Assembly: GCF_014655595.1 (NCBI RefSeq) | Contig: NZ_BNBL01000017.1 | Span: 1-64,000, forward strand | Source of the DNA: Streptomyces griseocarneus | Lineage (GTDB): Bacteria > Actinomycetota > Actinomycetes > Streptomycetales > Streptomycetaceae | Length of the DNA: 64,000 bases | Direction: 5' to 3' | Shown here: positions 7,893-15,683 of the stretch, in pieces | Layout of the letters: each line of letters starts with the position of its first letter | Position numbering within the stretch: position 1 is the stretch's first letter | Notes under the pieces: model-generated | The model's database searches: none | Told to the model about the DNA's origin: nothing | What the model saw: only the letters and a program-made list of their open reading frames with translations | Position numbers and translations under genes: made by a program

Positions 7893-8534
7893 TCAGCGTC
7901 CGGGCGTGAATGCGTGGCCGCAGGCCGGGCAGGCGGTCAGGCGCGCGCGTCCTTCGTCGTCCGGGCTGAGGCCGTCGCCGCCCAGGCCGCCAGCACCGTC
8001 GTCCGGGAGGTGCAGCAAGGGTGCCTGGTCCTCGTTGAGTGCGCCGGGCAGCGTCTCGGGGTCGACCTGGCGCAGCAGCTTGTCCAGCTCGTCCTCGGAG
8101 ATGGCGAGCGAGTCATACAGCTCGGCGTCTTCAGTCACGATGTCTTCGAGGTAAGCGGCGAGGGAGCGGGGTCGCCAACCGCCGTCGGCACCGATCTTGT
8201 TGAGCTTGATGTTCAGCGCCTTGGCCTCGGCGTCGGAGCGGGAGGCCCAGCCGCGCTGGACGGGGACGAGCCAGCCGCCGTCGTTGTCCAGGAGGAGCCC
8301 GGCGGGGAGCTGTTCGCCGCGGGCCTGCATCTCGATCAGGGCTTCGCGCCGGCCGTGGCCGCCCAGGATGGTCTGGGTGCGTTCGTCGGCGATGGGCTGG
8401 TCGACGAAGCCGTGCGTGCGGATGCTCTCGATGATCCGCTCGACTTCGTGTTTCTTCGGATTGCCGGGCGCGGGGGCGAGGTCGGTGAGCGGCACGTAGG
8501 TGGTGTAGCGGGGGGCGGGCACGGTCTCGGTCAC
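7893..8534 (-). CDS. ParB-like nuclease-domain protein
   Basis: 213 aa from GTG 8534 with AGAAGGAC upstream. The ParB/sulfiredoxin-like N-terminal domain reads VPLTDLAPAPGNPKKHEVER, then IRTHGFVDQPIADERTQTIL and GGHGRREALIEM; GHGRREAL is the family signature. A helical region follows (KALNIKLNKIGADGGW). The C-terminus has CPACGHAF, a single CxxC that could bind zinc as a dimer. In phages such proteins accompany terminase or DNA-modification genes. It heads the leftward group ParB-terS-88 aa-amidase-ssb. Confidence 0.82.
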   Translation of the reverse strand: MTETVPAPRYTTYVPLTDLAPAPGNPKKHEVERIIESIRTHGFVDQPIADERTQTILGGHGRREALIEMQARGEQLPAGLLLDNDGGWLVPVQRGWASRSDAEAKALNIKLNKIGADGGWRPRSLAAYLEDIVTEDAELYDSLAISEDELDKLLRQVDPETLPGALNEDQAPLLHLPDDGAGGLGGDGLSPDDEGRARLTACPACGHAFTPGR

Positions 8535-8689
8535 GGCTGTCCTTCTGGTTCGTGGTGCCGGCGGTGGGCGCGGTCTGCGAGCCCGCGGACTTCAACCGCG
8601 GCGCCCCGCCTCGCAAGCGGGGCATGCCGTCATGGCCGGGCCGCGCCCGCCGCCGGGCCGGTGCCGCCCTCGTTCCGGATGGGGCAGTA

Positions 8690-8739
8690 CCGGAGCTCGC
8701 CCACCCCTGGCGACGTCACCAGGGGTGGGCGAGCTCCGG
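8690..8739. terminator. Very strong hairpin between divergent units
   Basis: CCGGAGCTCGCCCACCCCTGG (8690-8710) and its exact complement (8719-8739) form a 21-bp perfect stem with an 8-nt loop, CGACGTCA. It lies upstream of the leftward ParB-like gene and upstream of the rightward replication block, so it probably insulates the two promoters. Being so symmetric, it could alternatively be a protein-binding site. Confidence 0.75.
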
Positions 8740-8857
8740 CGAAGGTAGGCGGCGCATCTTGCTTATGTCGCGGTGTCTCGGTCGGCACGGCGGCACAGCT
8801 TGGGGCGGCTCTCGGTGAGTTCGGGAGGAGGCGTAGCGCATGCGGCGACGCGTCCTG

Positions 8858-9011
8858 TAGTATTTGCTGCGGCTGGGAGAGCAACCCAGCCACCTGGGCC
8901 TTGGTGTCACAGATTTCGCCAGTCGACGTACCTACTGGCGGCACCCTCTGCACCCCGCCCGGGACAGACCCGAAAAGCCCTGGGCCGTGCCTTGGGTGAG
9001 AAAGGACCCCA
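8858..9011 (+). promoter_or_regulatory. Promoter and structured 5' leader 1 of the replication block
   Basis: TAGTAT (8858-8863) is a -10-like box without a good -35. Next is the hairpin GGCTGGG-AGAGCAA-CCCAGCC (8871-8891). The shared box AGACCCGAA is at 8966-8974, and GAGAAAGGACC is the ribosome site before ATG 9012. The loop AGAGCAA recurs in leader 3 on a different stem sequence, which argues for a conserved RNA or DNA element. Confidence 0.6.
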
Positions 9012-9593
9012 ATGTCGTACGACGACGTCAACCAGGCGCCGGAGCCTGCCCTGTCCCTGGGTGATGCCGCGCTCCTCTCGGTTTTCGCCAAGCTGTTCAA
9101 GGACCACGTCGTGCCCGCGCTTGACGAAAAGATCGCCGCCGTGAAGGGTCCGCTCCTCGCCGCTTACGACAACCCCGAGAGCAGCACCAAGTCTGTCGAC
9201 GCCAAGGTCAACGGCGTTGCTGTCGCCACGCATACGGTGGCCATCTCCAAGGACAAGTACGAGGTAGGCGACGAGGACGCGTTCAACGAGTTCGCCGAGG
9301 AGAAGGGTGAGGCGGAGGCCATCATCCAGGCGCGCCCCGCCTTCCGTGACGCGATGATCAAGCGGGCGACGTACGACAAGGCGACGGGCGAAATTGTCGA
9401 CAAGTTGACCGGCGAAGTGATTCCTGGCCTGACGCGCATCCCCGGGGGCAAGCCGACCGGCTCCGTCTCCCTCCGCTGGAAGGAGGGCGGCAAGGAAGCC
9501 GTGATGGAGGCGTTCCACGAGGGGCAGCTCGACGGTCTGCTGCGCGGTGTGCCGATGCTCCCCGCCGCGCCCGCCCGCGACACCCAGCAGTAA
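9012..9593 (+). CDS. Hypothetical early phage protein
   Basis: 193 aa from ATG 9012 with AAAGGAC upstream. The N-terminal half is helical (ALLSVFAKLFKDHVVPALDE); the middle (VDAKVNGVAVATHTVAIS) and C-terminal parts (GGKPTGSVSLRWKEGGKEAV) look like beta strands. It is the first gene of the rightward replication block, ahead of the HTH protein and the helicase loader, so a DNA-metabolism role is plausible. No family is recognised and no catalytic motif is visible. Confidence 0.75.
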   Translation: MSYDDVNQAPEPALSLGDAALLSVFAKLFKDHVVPALDEKIAAVKGPLLAAYDNPESSTKSVDAKVNGVAVATHTVAISKDKYEVGDEDAFNEFAEEKGEAEAIIQARPAFRDAMIKRATYDKATGEIVDKLTGEVIPGLTRIPGGKPTGSVSLRWKEGGKEAVMEAFHEGQLDGLLRGVPMLPAAPARDTQQ

Positions 9594-9616
9594 CGCGCGC
9601 ACCGTCGAACGACTGC

Positions 9617-9643
9617 CCCGGCCGCCCCGCTGCGGCGGCCGGG
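9617..9643 (+). terminator. Intercistronic hairpin
   Basis: CCCGGCCGC (9617-9625) pairs with GCGGCCGGG (9635-9643) around a 9-nt loop, right after the first early gene. There is no U-tract, so it may be an attenuator or an mRNA-stabilising hairpin rather than a full terminator. Confidence 0.45.
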
Positions 9644-9667
9644 CCCTTCCCTCAAAGGACCCCTGCC

Positions 9668-9958
9668 TTGTCCACCCACACCCACATCGCCCCGGCGCTT
9701 GCCGAAGGCATATCCGACCGGGCGTTCCGCCTGTACTGCTACCTCGTCCTGGAGAGCGACGGCGGGTGGGTCACCGTGCAGGACGCCGCCGATGCGTGCA
9801 ACCTGACCAACCACCAGGCCCGCGAACCCCTCTCTGAACTCCGCAAGGAGGGCATGGCCGAATCCCGGCGCGTGTACGAGATGGGTTCTCATGGCCGTAA
9901 GACGTGGCACACCCACTTCCGGCTGTCGCAGGAGACGGTGAGCGGGGCAGCAGCGTGA
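9668..9958 (+). CDS. Winged-helix protein of the replication block
   Basis: 96 aa from TTG 9668 with AAAGGAC upstream. It is a compact winged HTH: DRAFRLYCYLVLESDGGWVT, VQDAADACNLTNHQAREPLS, then a wing at RRVYEMGSHGRKTWHTHF. It resembles the N-terminal domain of replication-initiator or DnaD-like proteins. Its stop overlaps the GTG of the next gene by 4 bp (GTGA), so it is translationally coupled to the initiator-like protein and probably acts with it at the origin. Confidence 0.7.
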   Translation: MSTHTHIAPALAEGISDRAFRLYCYLVLESDGGWVTVQDAADACNLTNHQAREPLSELRKEGMAESRRVYEMGSHGRKTWHTHFRLSQETVSGAAA

Positions 9959-10944
9959 CCAATCGCAGCGCGGTGCGCCACAACCGCCGCCCCCTCTTCG
10001 TCGCGGTCGAGTCCGCGACGGCCCGCGACATTCGCATCAGCTACCGTGCGCTCGGCCTGCTCACGTACTGTCTGGACCAGCACGACAGTTGGAACGTCCG
10101 CTCCGAACAGCTCGCACGCGGCGAGGGACGCGAGGGGCGCGACGCCGTTCGTAAAGCTCTCCATGAACTGGCCGCGCATGGCTACTACCGCCTGGAGCGG
10201 CGCCGCTTCCTCGACGGCAAGACGGCCATGGGCGCCGCGGTCAGCGCGTACCCCGTCGAACAGTGGGCCAAGGACTACATCACCTTCGGCCACAAGCTGG
10301 ATGTCCCGGTCGTCGAGCAGGAGGACGGGTCGTTCCGCGTCCGCTACCCCGACAACAGCCTCGGCTCGGACGGCTTCGCGTCCGACCCGGATGCCAGGCC
10401 GGACGACGTCCCCGCTGAGGATGCCCCGGAGTGGGAGGAGCCGGAGCCCGAGCCGGAGCCGGAGAAGAAGCCGCGCCGCGTCCCGCCGGCCGCCGCTCGC
10501 GCCGCCGCGAAGAAGGCCCAGCAGCCCAGCCCCTCGGAGAAGCAGGGCGAGATGGCCGGGGAGACGAAGGTGAAGACGCCCGCCCAGGAAGTCGCCACCT
10601 GGTACTACGACCACGCCATACAGCACCTCGGCCCGTACGCGGGCAAGCAGAAATCCGGGTGGTACTTCGGACTCGTCAAGCTCAGCCAGCAGGCCCTGGA
10701 CGCCGAGTACACGCAGAAGCAGGTGGCCAAGGCATTCCAGCGCACCGGGGTGCACTTCCCCACGGCACATCAGTTCCAGCGCGCGTTGAGCGACGAGCGG
10801 AACAACAAGCCGATGCCCGCCCAGTACGGCGGCCGCCCCGCCCCCTACAGCGATGCAGCGACCTGGGGGACGAACGGCCCGTGCGGGCCGCCCGCTCTGA
10901 CCGCCCCCGACGACGGCGCCACGTTTGGCATCGTCCCCGCCTGA
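9955..10944 (+). CDS. Replication initiator-like helix-turn-helix protein
   Basis: 329 aa from GTG 9955, which overlaps the previous stop by 4 bp. The N-terminal domain (1-105) is a winged HTH of the replication-protein type (ARDIRISYRALGLLTYCLDQ, then GREGRDAVRKALHELAAHGY). A charged Glu/Pro/Lys linker lies at about 155-200. The C-terminal domain (about 210-290) has aromatic helices (EVATWYYDHAIQHLGPYAGK). The gene sits just upstream of the DnaC-like loader, the usual order for initiator and loader. Function is inferred from domain pattern and position. Confidence 0.68.
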   Translation: MTNRSAVRHNRRPLFVAVESATARDIRISYRALGLLTYCLDQHDSWNVRSEQLARGEGREGRDAVRKALHELAAHGYYRLERRRFLDGKTAMGAAVSAYPVEQWAKDYITFGHKLDVPVVEQEDGSFRVRYPDNSLGSDGFASDPDARPDDVPAEDAPEWEEPEPEPEPEKKPRRVPPAAARAAAKKAQQPSPSEKQGEMAGETKVKTPAQEVATWYYDHAIQHLGPYAGKQKSGWYFGLVKLSQQALDAEYTQKQVAKAFQRTGVHFPTAHQFQRALSDERNNKPMPAQYGGRPAPYSDAATWGTNGPCGPPALTAPDDGATFGIVPA

Positions 10945-10963
10945 TGCGAAAGGAGAACGAGCG

Positions 10964-11761
10964 GTGAGCATCATGGCCGCCGAACGCTTCATCCCCGAAC
11001 GCGAGCCGAAGCGGCTGTTCGAGATCACGGAGCGCACACTTGCGGCGCTCCGACGCGGCGGGGCGGACCTCTCGCAGTTGGGCGTGCCCGCGCCGCCCGA
11101 GGACGGCGAGACCGACCTGTGGGAGGACGTCTCCGTCCCCCAGGCCCGCGCCCGCACTCTCGCCTGGAAGAACAGCATGACAGCGGCCGACCATGACGAT
11201 TACCTGAAGTGGCGGTTCCCCGACCTGGACGACAACCAGCGTCCCAAGGCGCTGAGTGACTGGCTCGACTCGGTCGTCGAGGCGAAGAGGCAGAAGGCCC
11301 GCCCCAGCACGATGCACTTCATCGTGTCGGGGAACATCGGCTCGGGGAAGACCACCGCCGTGGCGGCGCTCGGCAACGAGGCCAGCGACCGGGGCCTGCT
11401 CGTGCGATTCGTGCAGCACGCCACGTACCTCACCTGGCGTCGCCCGGACGGGGGCCCCGACGGTATGAGCCGGTACGAGATCCGAAGGCGCCACGTCGAG
11501 GACCCGGACCTGCTCATCCTGGACGAGCTGTGCGGCGAGATGGACGGCGTGCAGACGGAGTTCGTGCGTCGGGAGACCACCGACCTGGTCGGCTCCCGCC
11601 TCGCGTCGGGCAGGCCGACGGTCTTCTCGACCAACCTGCGGCGCGATGGCATCAAGACCGTCCTCGGTGAGCGACTGCTGTCGCGCATCGAGGACCGGGC
11701 GTACCTGGCGAAGGTCGTGGGGCAGGACCGGCGCATGCCCCATAAGCCGCTGGACTGGTGA
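10964..11761 (+). CDS. DnaC-like helicase loader ATPase
   Basis: 265 aa from GTG 10964, chosen because AAAGGAG lies about 9 nt upstream. It is an AAA+ P-loop ATPase. Walker A is VSGNIGSGKTTAV (K129) and Walker B LLILDELCGEM (about 185). A sensor-like STNLRRDGIKTVLGERLLSR with arginine-finger candidates sits near the C-terminus. The fold and size fit DnaC/IstB-type loaders, which place the replicative helicase on DNA. No phage helicase of the DnaB type is visible here, so it may recruit the host enzyme. Confidence 0.82.
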   Translation: MSIMAAERFIPEREPKRLFEITERTLAALRRGGADLSQLGVPAPPEDGETDLWEDVSVPQARARTLAWKNSMTAADHDDYLKWRFPDLDDNQRPKALSDWLDSVVEAKRQKARPSTMHFIVSGNIGSGKTTAVAALGNEASDRGLLVRFVQHATYLTWRRPDGGPDGMSRYEIRRRHVEDPDLLILDELCGEMDGVQTEFVRRETTDLVGSRLASGRPTVFSTNLRRDGIKTVLGERLLSRIEDRAYLAKVVGQDRRMPHKPLDW

Positions 11762-11830
11762 ACAGCCACCCGCCGTATGGCCTGTGACGGGGCCTGCGCG
11801 AACGAGGGCAGCGCGCCGGCGGGTGGAGGT

Positions 11831-11900
11831 TATATCGTTTGGGAACCCGAGGGCCGACGAGCATAGGTCCCGGGGAAGACCCGAATGAAAGAGACCTGTC
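11831..11900 (+). promoter_or_regulatory. Promoter and 5' leader 2
   Basis: TATATC (11831-11836) is a -10-like box with no recognisable -35. It is followed by GGGAACCC (11841-11848), which matches the stem-loop of leaders 1 and 3 with AGAGC missing. Then comes GGAAGACCCGAA (11874-11885), identical to leader 3, 15 nt before the TTG start. A 10-bp inverted repeat (11766-11775 with 11817-11826) precedes it and may end the upstream transcript. Confidence 0.55.
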
Positions 11901-12896
11901 TTGCCCAAGTTGCCCACCATACGCGCCATTACCCAGGGTGAACGGGACCTGCGAGATTGGCACCGCAACCTCCGCATCGGAGCCGCGGCCGCCGGCTTTG
12001 GAATGATGCTCGCCTCCCTGTACCAACTCCATTGGGCCGGAACGCTCATCGGCTTCCCTTCCTTCGCGGCTGCCGCGATGGCTGGTTCGCTCGAGCTGCT
12101 CCTCGCCTTCAACGCTGGAGCCGTCACCTCGATACGCAAGCGCACGGAGCGGGGCGCGGAGGGCGGCTACTACTGGTCGCTGTGGTGCATCTTCGCGTTC
12201 CTGCTGTGCATCTCGATCGCCGCGAACGTCGGCCACGCCATGGTCGCGCTGTCCGAGTGGTTCAGTACCGGCGGCGCTCCGGCCGTGATGGCGGAGAACC
12301 GCATGTACGTGTACGTGATCGGCAGCGCCGTCGCCGCGATGGTGCCCCTCGGCGGCAGCTTCGGGTTGCACATCTCTGGGTTCGTCCGTGCTCGCGGCGC
12401 GGGCTCCGACTGGGTCGACGAGGACGGAACCGGCGCGCTGCTCGAGGCTGCGACGCCTGTGCCCGCGGCGCCGCGGAAGACGCCGGCAGTACCGCGTCCC
12501 ATGGCGAAGGTGCCCGCCGAGAGGGCCAAGGCCCCCGCACCCGAGCAGCCGGCCGAGCCCTCGGCGCCGGATCCGAAGGGCGGGGCGCCGGAGGAGACCG
12601 AGCAGGAGCCGGAGCCCGCTCCGGAGATCAAGCCGGTAAAGGTGCTGTCCGAGGAGGAGCTGTACGCCATCTACAAGGCGGCCAGGGATGCGCACGAGCA
12701 TCACCGGTTCGGCCCGCGCGGGGACTTGAATCCCACCCAGCTCGGCCGCCGCCTCGGACAGAGCCCGCAGAACGGCCGGAAGAACGTCGGCCCTCGTCTC
12801 GACTCCCGCTACCGTGCGGAGAAGCAGGAGGAGCGCGGCGACGGCGTGGACTTGGTCGGCCTTGAAGCCGGTAGCGAGACCGCTCAGGCATCCTGA
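11901..12896 (+). CDS. DUF2637-like membrane protein with C-terminal HTH
   Basis: 331 aa from TTG 11901; GAAAGAG is a modest ribosome site, and the shared leader supports this start. Four hydrophobic segments lie at about 25-45, 50-70, 90-112 and 132-155. A Pro/Ala/Glu linker (about 175-245) leads to a C-terminal helical domain (EEELYAIYKAARDAHEHHRF, then NPTQLGRRLGQSPQNGRKNV) that looks like an HTH. This membrane-plus-HTH architecture is common on Streptomyces plasmids and integrative elements (SpdB/DUF2637-type proteins linked to transfer and replication). Its role in a phage is unclear; anchoring replication at the membrane is one option. Confidence 0.75.
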   Translation: MPKLPTIRAITQGERDLRDWHRNLRIGAAAAGFGMMLASLYQLHWAGTLIGFPSFAAAAMAGSLELLLAFNAGAVTSIRKRTERGAEGGYYWSLWCIFAFLLCISIAANVGHAMVALSEWFSTGGAPAVMAENRMYVYVIGSAVAAMVPLGGSFGLHISGFVRARGAGSDWVDEDGTGALLEAATPVPAAPRKTPAVPRPMAKVPAERAKAPAPEQPAEPSAPDPKGGAPEETEQEPEPAPEIKPVKVLSEEELYAIYKAARDAHEHHRFGPRGDLNPTQLGRRLGQSPQNGRKNVGPRLDSRYRAEKQEERGDGVDLVGLEAGSETAQAS

Positions 12897-12970
12897 CGTA
12901 CGGCACCTGCACGACTTCGCGGCGGGCGCACCTGATACAGGGCGCCTGCCGCTGGCACGATCGGACCTTC

Positions 12971-13384
12971 ATGACCTCCGAGAACCTGGCCCGTCTCGCA
13001 GCCGCCCGCGCGCACCGCGACCTGTCCGACCTGGCCCGGCAGGGCGTGGGCAGCATCAGCTCCGCCGTAGTGGCCCGTGAGCGGATCGAGGCGGCGCGAC
13101 GGCTGCGAGTGATGGTCAACGACCTCCTCGACTTGGTCGTGCTCGGCGAGGCTCTGGGCGGCGAGCCGTGGGAGGAGATCACGTGTGCCCTGTGCCGTCG
13201 GGACGTCGGGGCCGTCCGGGCCGAGTACGACGACGCGATCACCCAGTGGCAGGCGGTGCCGGCTACGGCGCTCCACGGAGTCGTGGGCGACGCGCGGGAC
13301 TTGGATGCCTGGTACCGGCGGCATCGGGAGGACACTGATCCACCTGCGGAGAATCCGGTCTCTGACCTGCTGCAAGCGGATTGA
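12971..13384 (+). CDS. Hypothetical small helical protein
   Basis: 137 aa from ATG 12971; the ribosome site is weak. It is mostly helical (NLARLAAARAHRDLSDLARQ, ERIEAARRLRVMVNDLLDLV) with one CALC motif (residues about 72-75) that might bind metal. It lies between the DUF2637-like gene and the Sak4-like gene, and its stop codon overlaps the -35 box of the next promoter. No family is recognised. Confidence 0.65.
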   Translation: MTSENLARLAAARAHRDLSDLARQGVGSISSAVVARERIEAARRLRVMVNDLLDLVVLGEALGGEPWEEITCALCRRDVGAVRAEYDDAITQWQAVPATALHGVVGDARDLDAWYRRHREDTDPPAENPVSDLLQAD

Positions 13385-13501
13385 TTCTCAGCCCAAAGGC
13401 GCTAAAATAGTACAGCGCGCGTCAGGGCGAGAGGCTAAGGCCCTTCGCGCCGCAACATCCGGGAGAGCAACCCGGAAGACCCGAAGCGAAAGGCCCGTTC
13501 C
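13381..13501 (+). promoter_or_regulatory. Promoter and structured 5' leader 3
   Basis: TTGATT (13381-13386), a 16-nt spacer and TAAAAT (13403-13408) make the best consensus promoter in the block. The leader carries the hairpin TCCGGG-AGAGCAA-CCCGGA (13458-13476), then GGAAGACCCGAA (13474-13485) and GCGAAAGG before GTG 13502. The hairpin loop is identical to leader 1 while the stem differs on both sides, as a conserved structured element would. Confidence 0.7.
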
Positions 13502-15109
13502 GTGGCTGGAATCACCGCGCCCCAGCGCACCCGCAAGAGCCGGAAGCCCACCGGCAAGCCGAACCCGCCGATCATCCTGCTCACCGGCCCGGAGAAGACC
13601 GGCAAGTCCTACGAGGCCGCACGCGGCTCCGGCTCCGACCTCATCGGCAAGACGTACTGGATCGAGATCGGCGGCAGCGAAGGCACCGCCGACTACTACG
13701 GCCGCGTTCCGGGCGCCGCCTACGAGATCGTCCCGCACGACGGCTCGTACCAGGACATCCTCGACGCGATCCGCTGGGTGAACCACCAGCCGCGCGTCGA
13801 CGGCAAGCCGAACATGCTGGTCATCGACTCCATGACCTCGCTGTGGGACATGCTCAGCGACGAGATCGCCATGTATGCGCGCAACCGTGCGATCCGCAAG
13901 GCGGAGCGCAACCGCTCCCGCGTGCCCACCCTCGACGACCCGGTCGTCATCGACTCGGACCTATGGAACCGGGCCAAGGACCGGTGGGGCGAGGTGCTGT
14001 GGCTCCTGCGCCGCCACCAGGGCCCGTGCCTGTTGCTCGCCCGCACAGAGATCGTCACGGCGTTCGAGAACGACAAGCCGACCCGCAACACGACCCGGAA
14101 GGTGAAGGCGGAGAAGAACCTTCCCGCGGCCGTCGACGCGATCGTGGACCTTCACGCCATCGGTGAAGCCTGGCTTACCGGCGTGCGGACCCTCCACATG
14201 AAGATCCAGCCCGGCGAGACCCAGCGGTTCCACGACTTCACCGTGGACGCCCTGCTGCGCCGCCTCGGCTTGCAGGACGCCGCCGAGTCCCGCTCCGCCT
14301 CCGAACTGCGCCCCGACGCGGAATTGCAGGAGTACGGACAGCAGCCCGAGCAGCCTGCGCCGCGCCAGTCGCCTGGCCGACAGGCCCTGGGCCTGACCGG
14401 CGAGCAGGCCGCCGCGTTGATCCGCGACGCCCTGATGCACCCCACCGACCCGGAGAACGCCCTGCTCGAATTGCGCGAGGAGCACGGCCGTCGCACGCTG
14501 ACGGCCGTGAAGACGGAGACCGGGTGGGGTGTGATGAGTGCCGACGACCTGATCACTAAGTCGCTCGACCACCTCAAGGTCAAGGCCGCGCAGGCGCAGG
14601 TGGGCCTGGAGGACGGTGAACAGCAGGCTCCGCCAGGCCACGCGGACGAGGCGGAGAACGCGCCGATAGTCGCGGACGCGCCCGAGCTGGTCGGAGAGGG
14701 GACGCCGCCGCCCCCGGACCCGGCCGCCGAGCTGCCCACCGCCGAGCGGCCGGAGGAGGTGAGCGAGGCGGAGGAGCCGCAGGACCTCCCCCGGCCCCGC
14801 CCCGCCCAGGCGAACAAGGTCAACAAGGTGATGGCCGTGCTGCTCACCGAGGCGGAGATCCAGGCCCGAATTCTGGGCGTGACCATGCAGGAGCACCTGG
14901 AGCCGATCTCCGGCCCGCAGGAGGGCACGCCGCCGCCGATGACGAAGCTGCGGACGTATGTCATCGAGCACCGCCCCATGGTGATCGGCCTGCTGGAGGA
15001 GCGCGGCGAGCGGGACATCGCCAACGCCTACCGCCTCGCGGGCAAGCCGGAGCTGAAGATCGCCGAGATGTTCGCGACGCTCTACACCGACCTCGCCACC
15101 GTCGGGTGA
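13502..15109 (+). CDS. Sak4-like RecA-fold ATPase
   Basis: 535 aa from GTG 13502. The N-terminal RecA-fold nucleotide-binding domain (about 20-260) has Walker A GPEKTGKS (29-36; K35) and Walker B NMLVIDSMTSLW (about 102-113). This pattern fits the phage AAA_24/Sak4 annealing-recombinase group, which acts with SSB in recombination-dependent replication. The C-terminal half has an Ala/Pro/Glu linker (about 380-440) and helical segments (VNKVMAVLLTEAEIQARILG, near 445) of unknown role. The gene is roughly twice the length of stand-alone Sak4 proteins, so the extra C-terminal domain is notable. It precedes the GGCGCGCC array. Confidence 0.8.
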   Translation: MAGITAPQRTRKSRKPTGKPNPPIILLTGPEKTGKSYEAARGSGSDLIGKTYWIEIGGSEGTADYYGRVPGAAYEIVPHDGSYQDILDAIRWVNHQPRVDGKPNMLVIDSMTSLWDMLSDEIAMYARNRAIRKAERNRSRVPTLDDPVVIDSDLWNRAKDRWGEVLWLLRRHQGPCLLLARTEIVTAFENDKPTRNTTRKVKAEKNLPAAVDAIVDLHAIGEAWLTGVRTLHMKIQPGETQRFHDFTVDALLRRLGLQDAAESRSASELRPDAELQEYGQQPEQPAPRQSPGRQALGLTGEQAAALIRDALMHPTDPENALLELREEHGRRTLTAVKTETGWGVMSADDLITKSLDHLKVKAAQAQVGLEDGEQQAPPGHADEAENAPIVADAPELVGEGTPPPPDPAAELPTAERPEEVSEAEEPQDLPRPRPAQANKVNKVMAVLLTEAEIQARILGVTMQEHLEPISGPQEGTPPPMTKLRTYVIEHRPMVIGLLEERGERDIANAYRLAGKPELKIAEMFATLYTDLATVG

Positions 15110-15154
15110 AGTGACGTGCTCCGGACGCGCCTGAACCTCCCCGATCCGGGGTGA

Positions 15155-15683
15155 GGCGCGCCCGCCGCATCCCGTCACGCCACCTGCCGAAGGCGCGCCC
15201 GCGCGACTCCGGCCGCCGCGCGGGCGCGCCTTCGTCGTGTCCAAGCGCGCGCCATCTGACTTCGTAGGCGCGCCCCGGCCGCAACGACAGCGCGCCGCAG
15301 CCACCCCGGGCGGGCGCGCCCCGGCGCCGCCGTGGAGAACCGGGCGCCCGTTACCGCGCGCCCCCATGGCGCGCCTCTCCTCTCCCACGGCGCGCTTGCC
15401 GGTGGCGCGCCGACATGACGGTGGCGCGCCATCCCGAAGGCGCGCCCCGCGCTCGAACGCGCGCTACTCGGTGGCGCGCCATGCCCTGGACCTGCGGATT
15501 CGCCCGGCGCGCCGCGGTCAGGCGCGCCGGGTTCTGCTGCCGCCCTTGCAGGGGGCGCGGTCACGGCCTCCATCGGCCGGCGGCGCGCCACGGTGGCGCA
15601 GGCGCGCGCGGACATCAAGAAGGGCGCGCCCGGTCGGGCGCGCCCCGGGGTGCGGGTGCGTTGGTTAGGTCGCGGGGCGCGCC
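15155..15683. repeat. Array of GGCGCGCC palindromes, candidate origin or binding array
   Basis: Fifteen perfect GGCGCGCC octamers start at 15155, 15192, 15223, 15267, 15313, 15368, 15404, 15423, 15439, 15473, 15506, 15521, 15582, 15623 and 15637. A sixteenth starts at 15676, just inside the next gene. One-mismatch copies lie at 15289 and 15389, among others. Spacing is irregular (14-61 bp). At this GC content about 0.1-0.2 copies would be expected in 490 bp. No convincing gene occupies 15110-15664. The array separates the rightward replication block from the leftward late genes. An iteron-like origin, a partition or packaging site, or a regulator array are all possible. Confidence 0.8.

Noticed and set aside
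15155..15683. GGCGCGCC array considered as a CRISPR array
   Set aside because: The repeated unit is only 8 bp and palindromic, spacing varies from 14 to 61 bp, and no cas genes are present.
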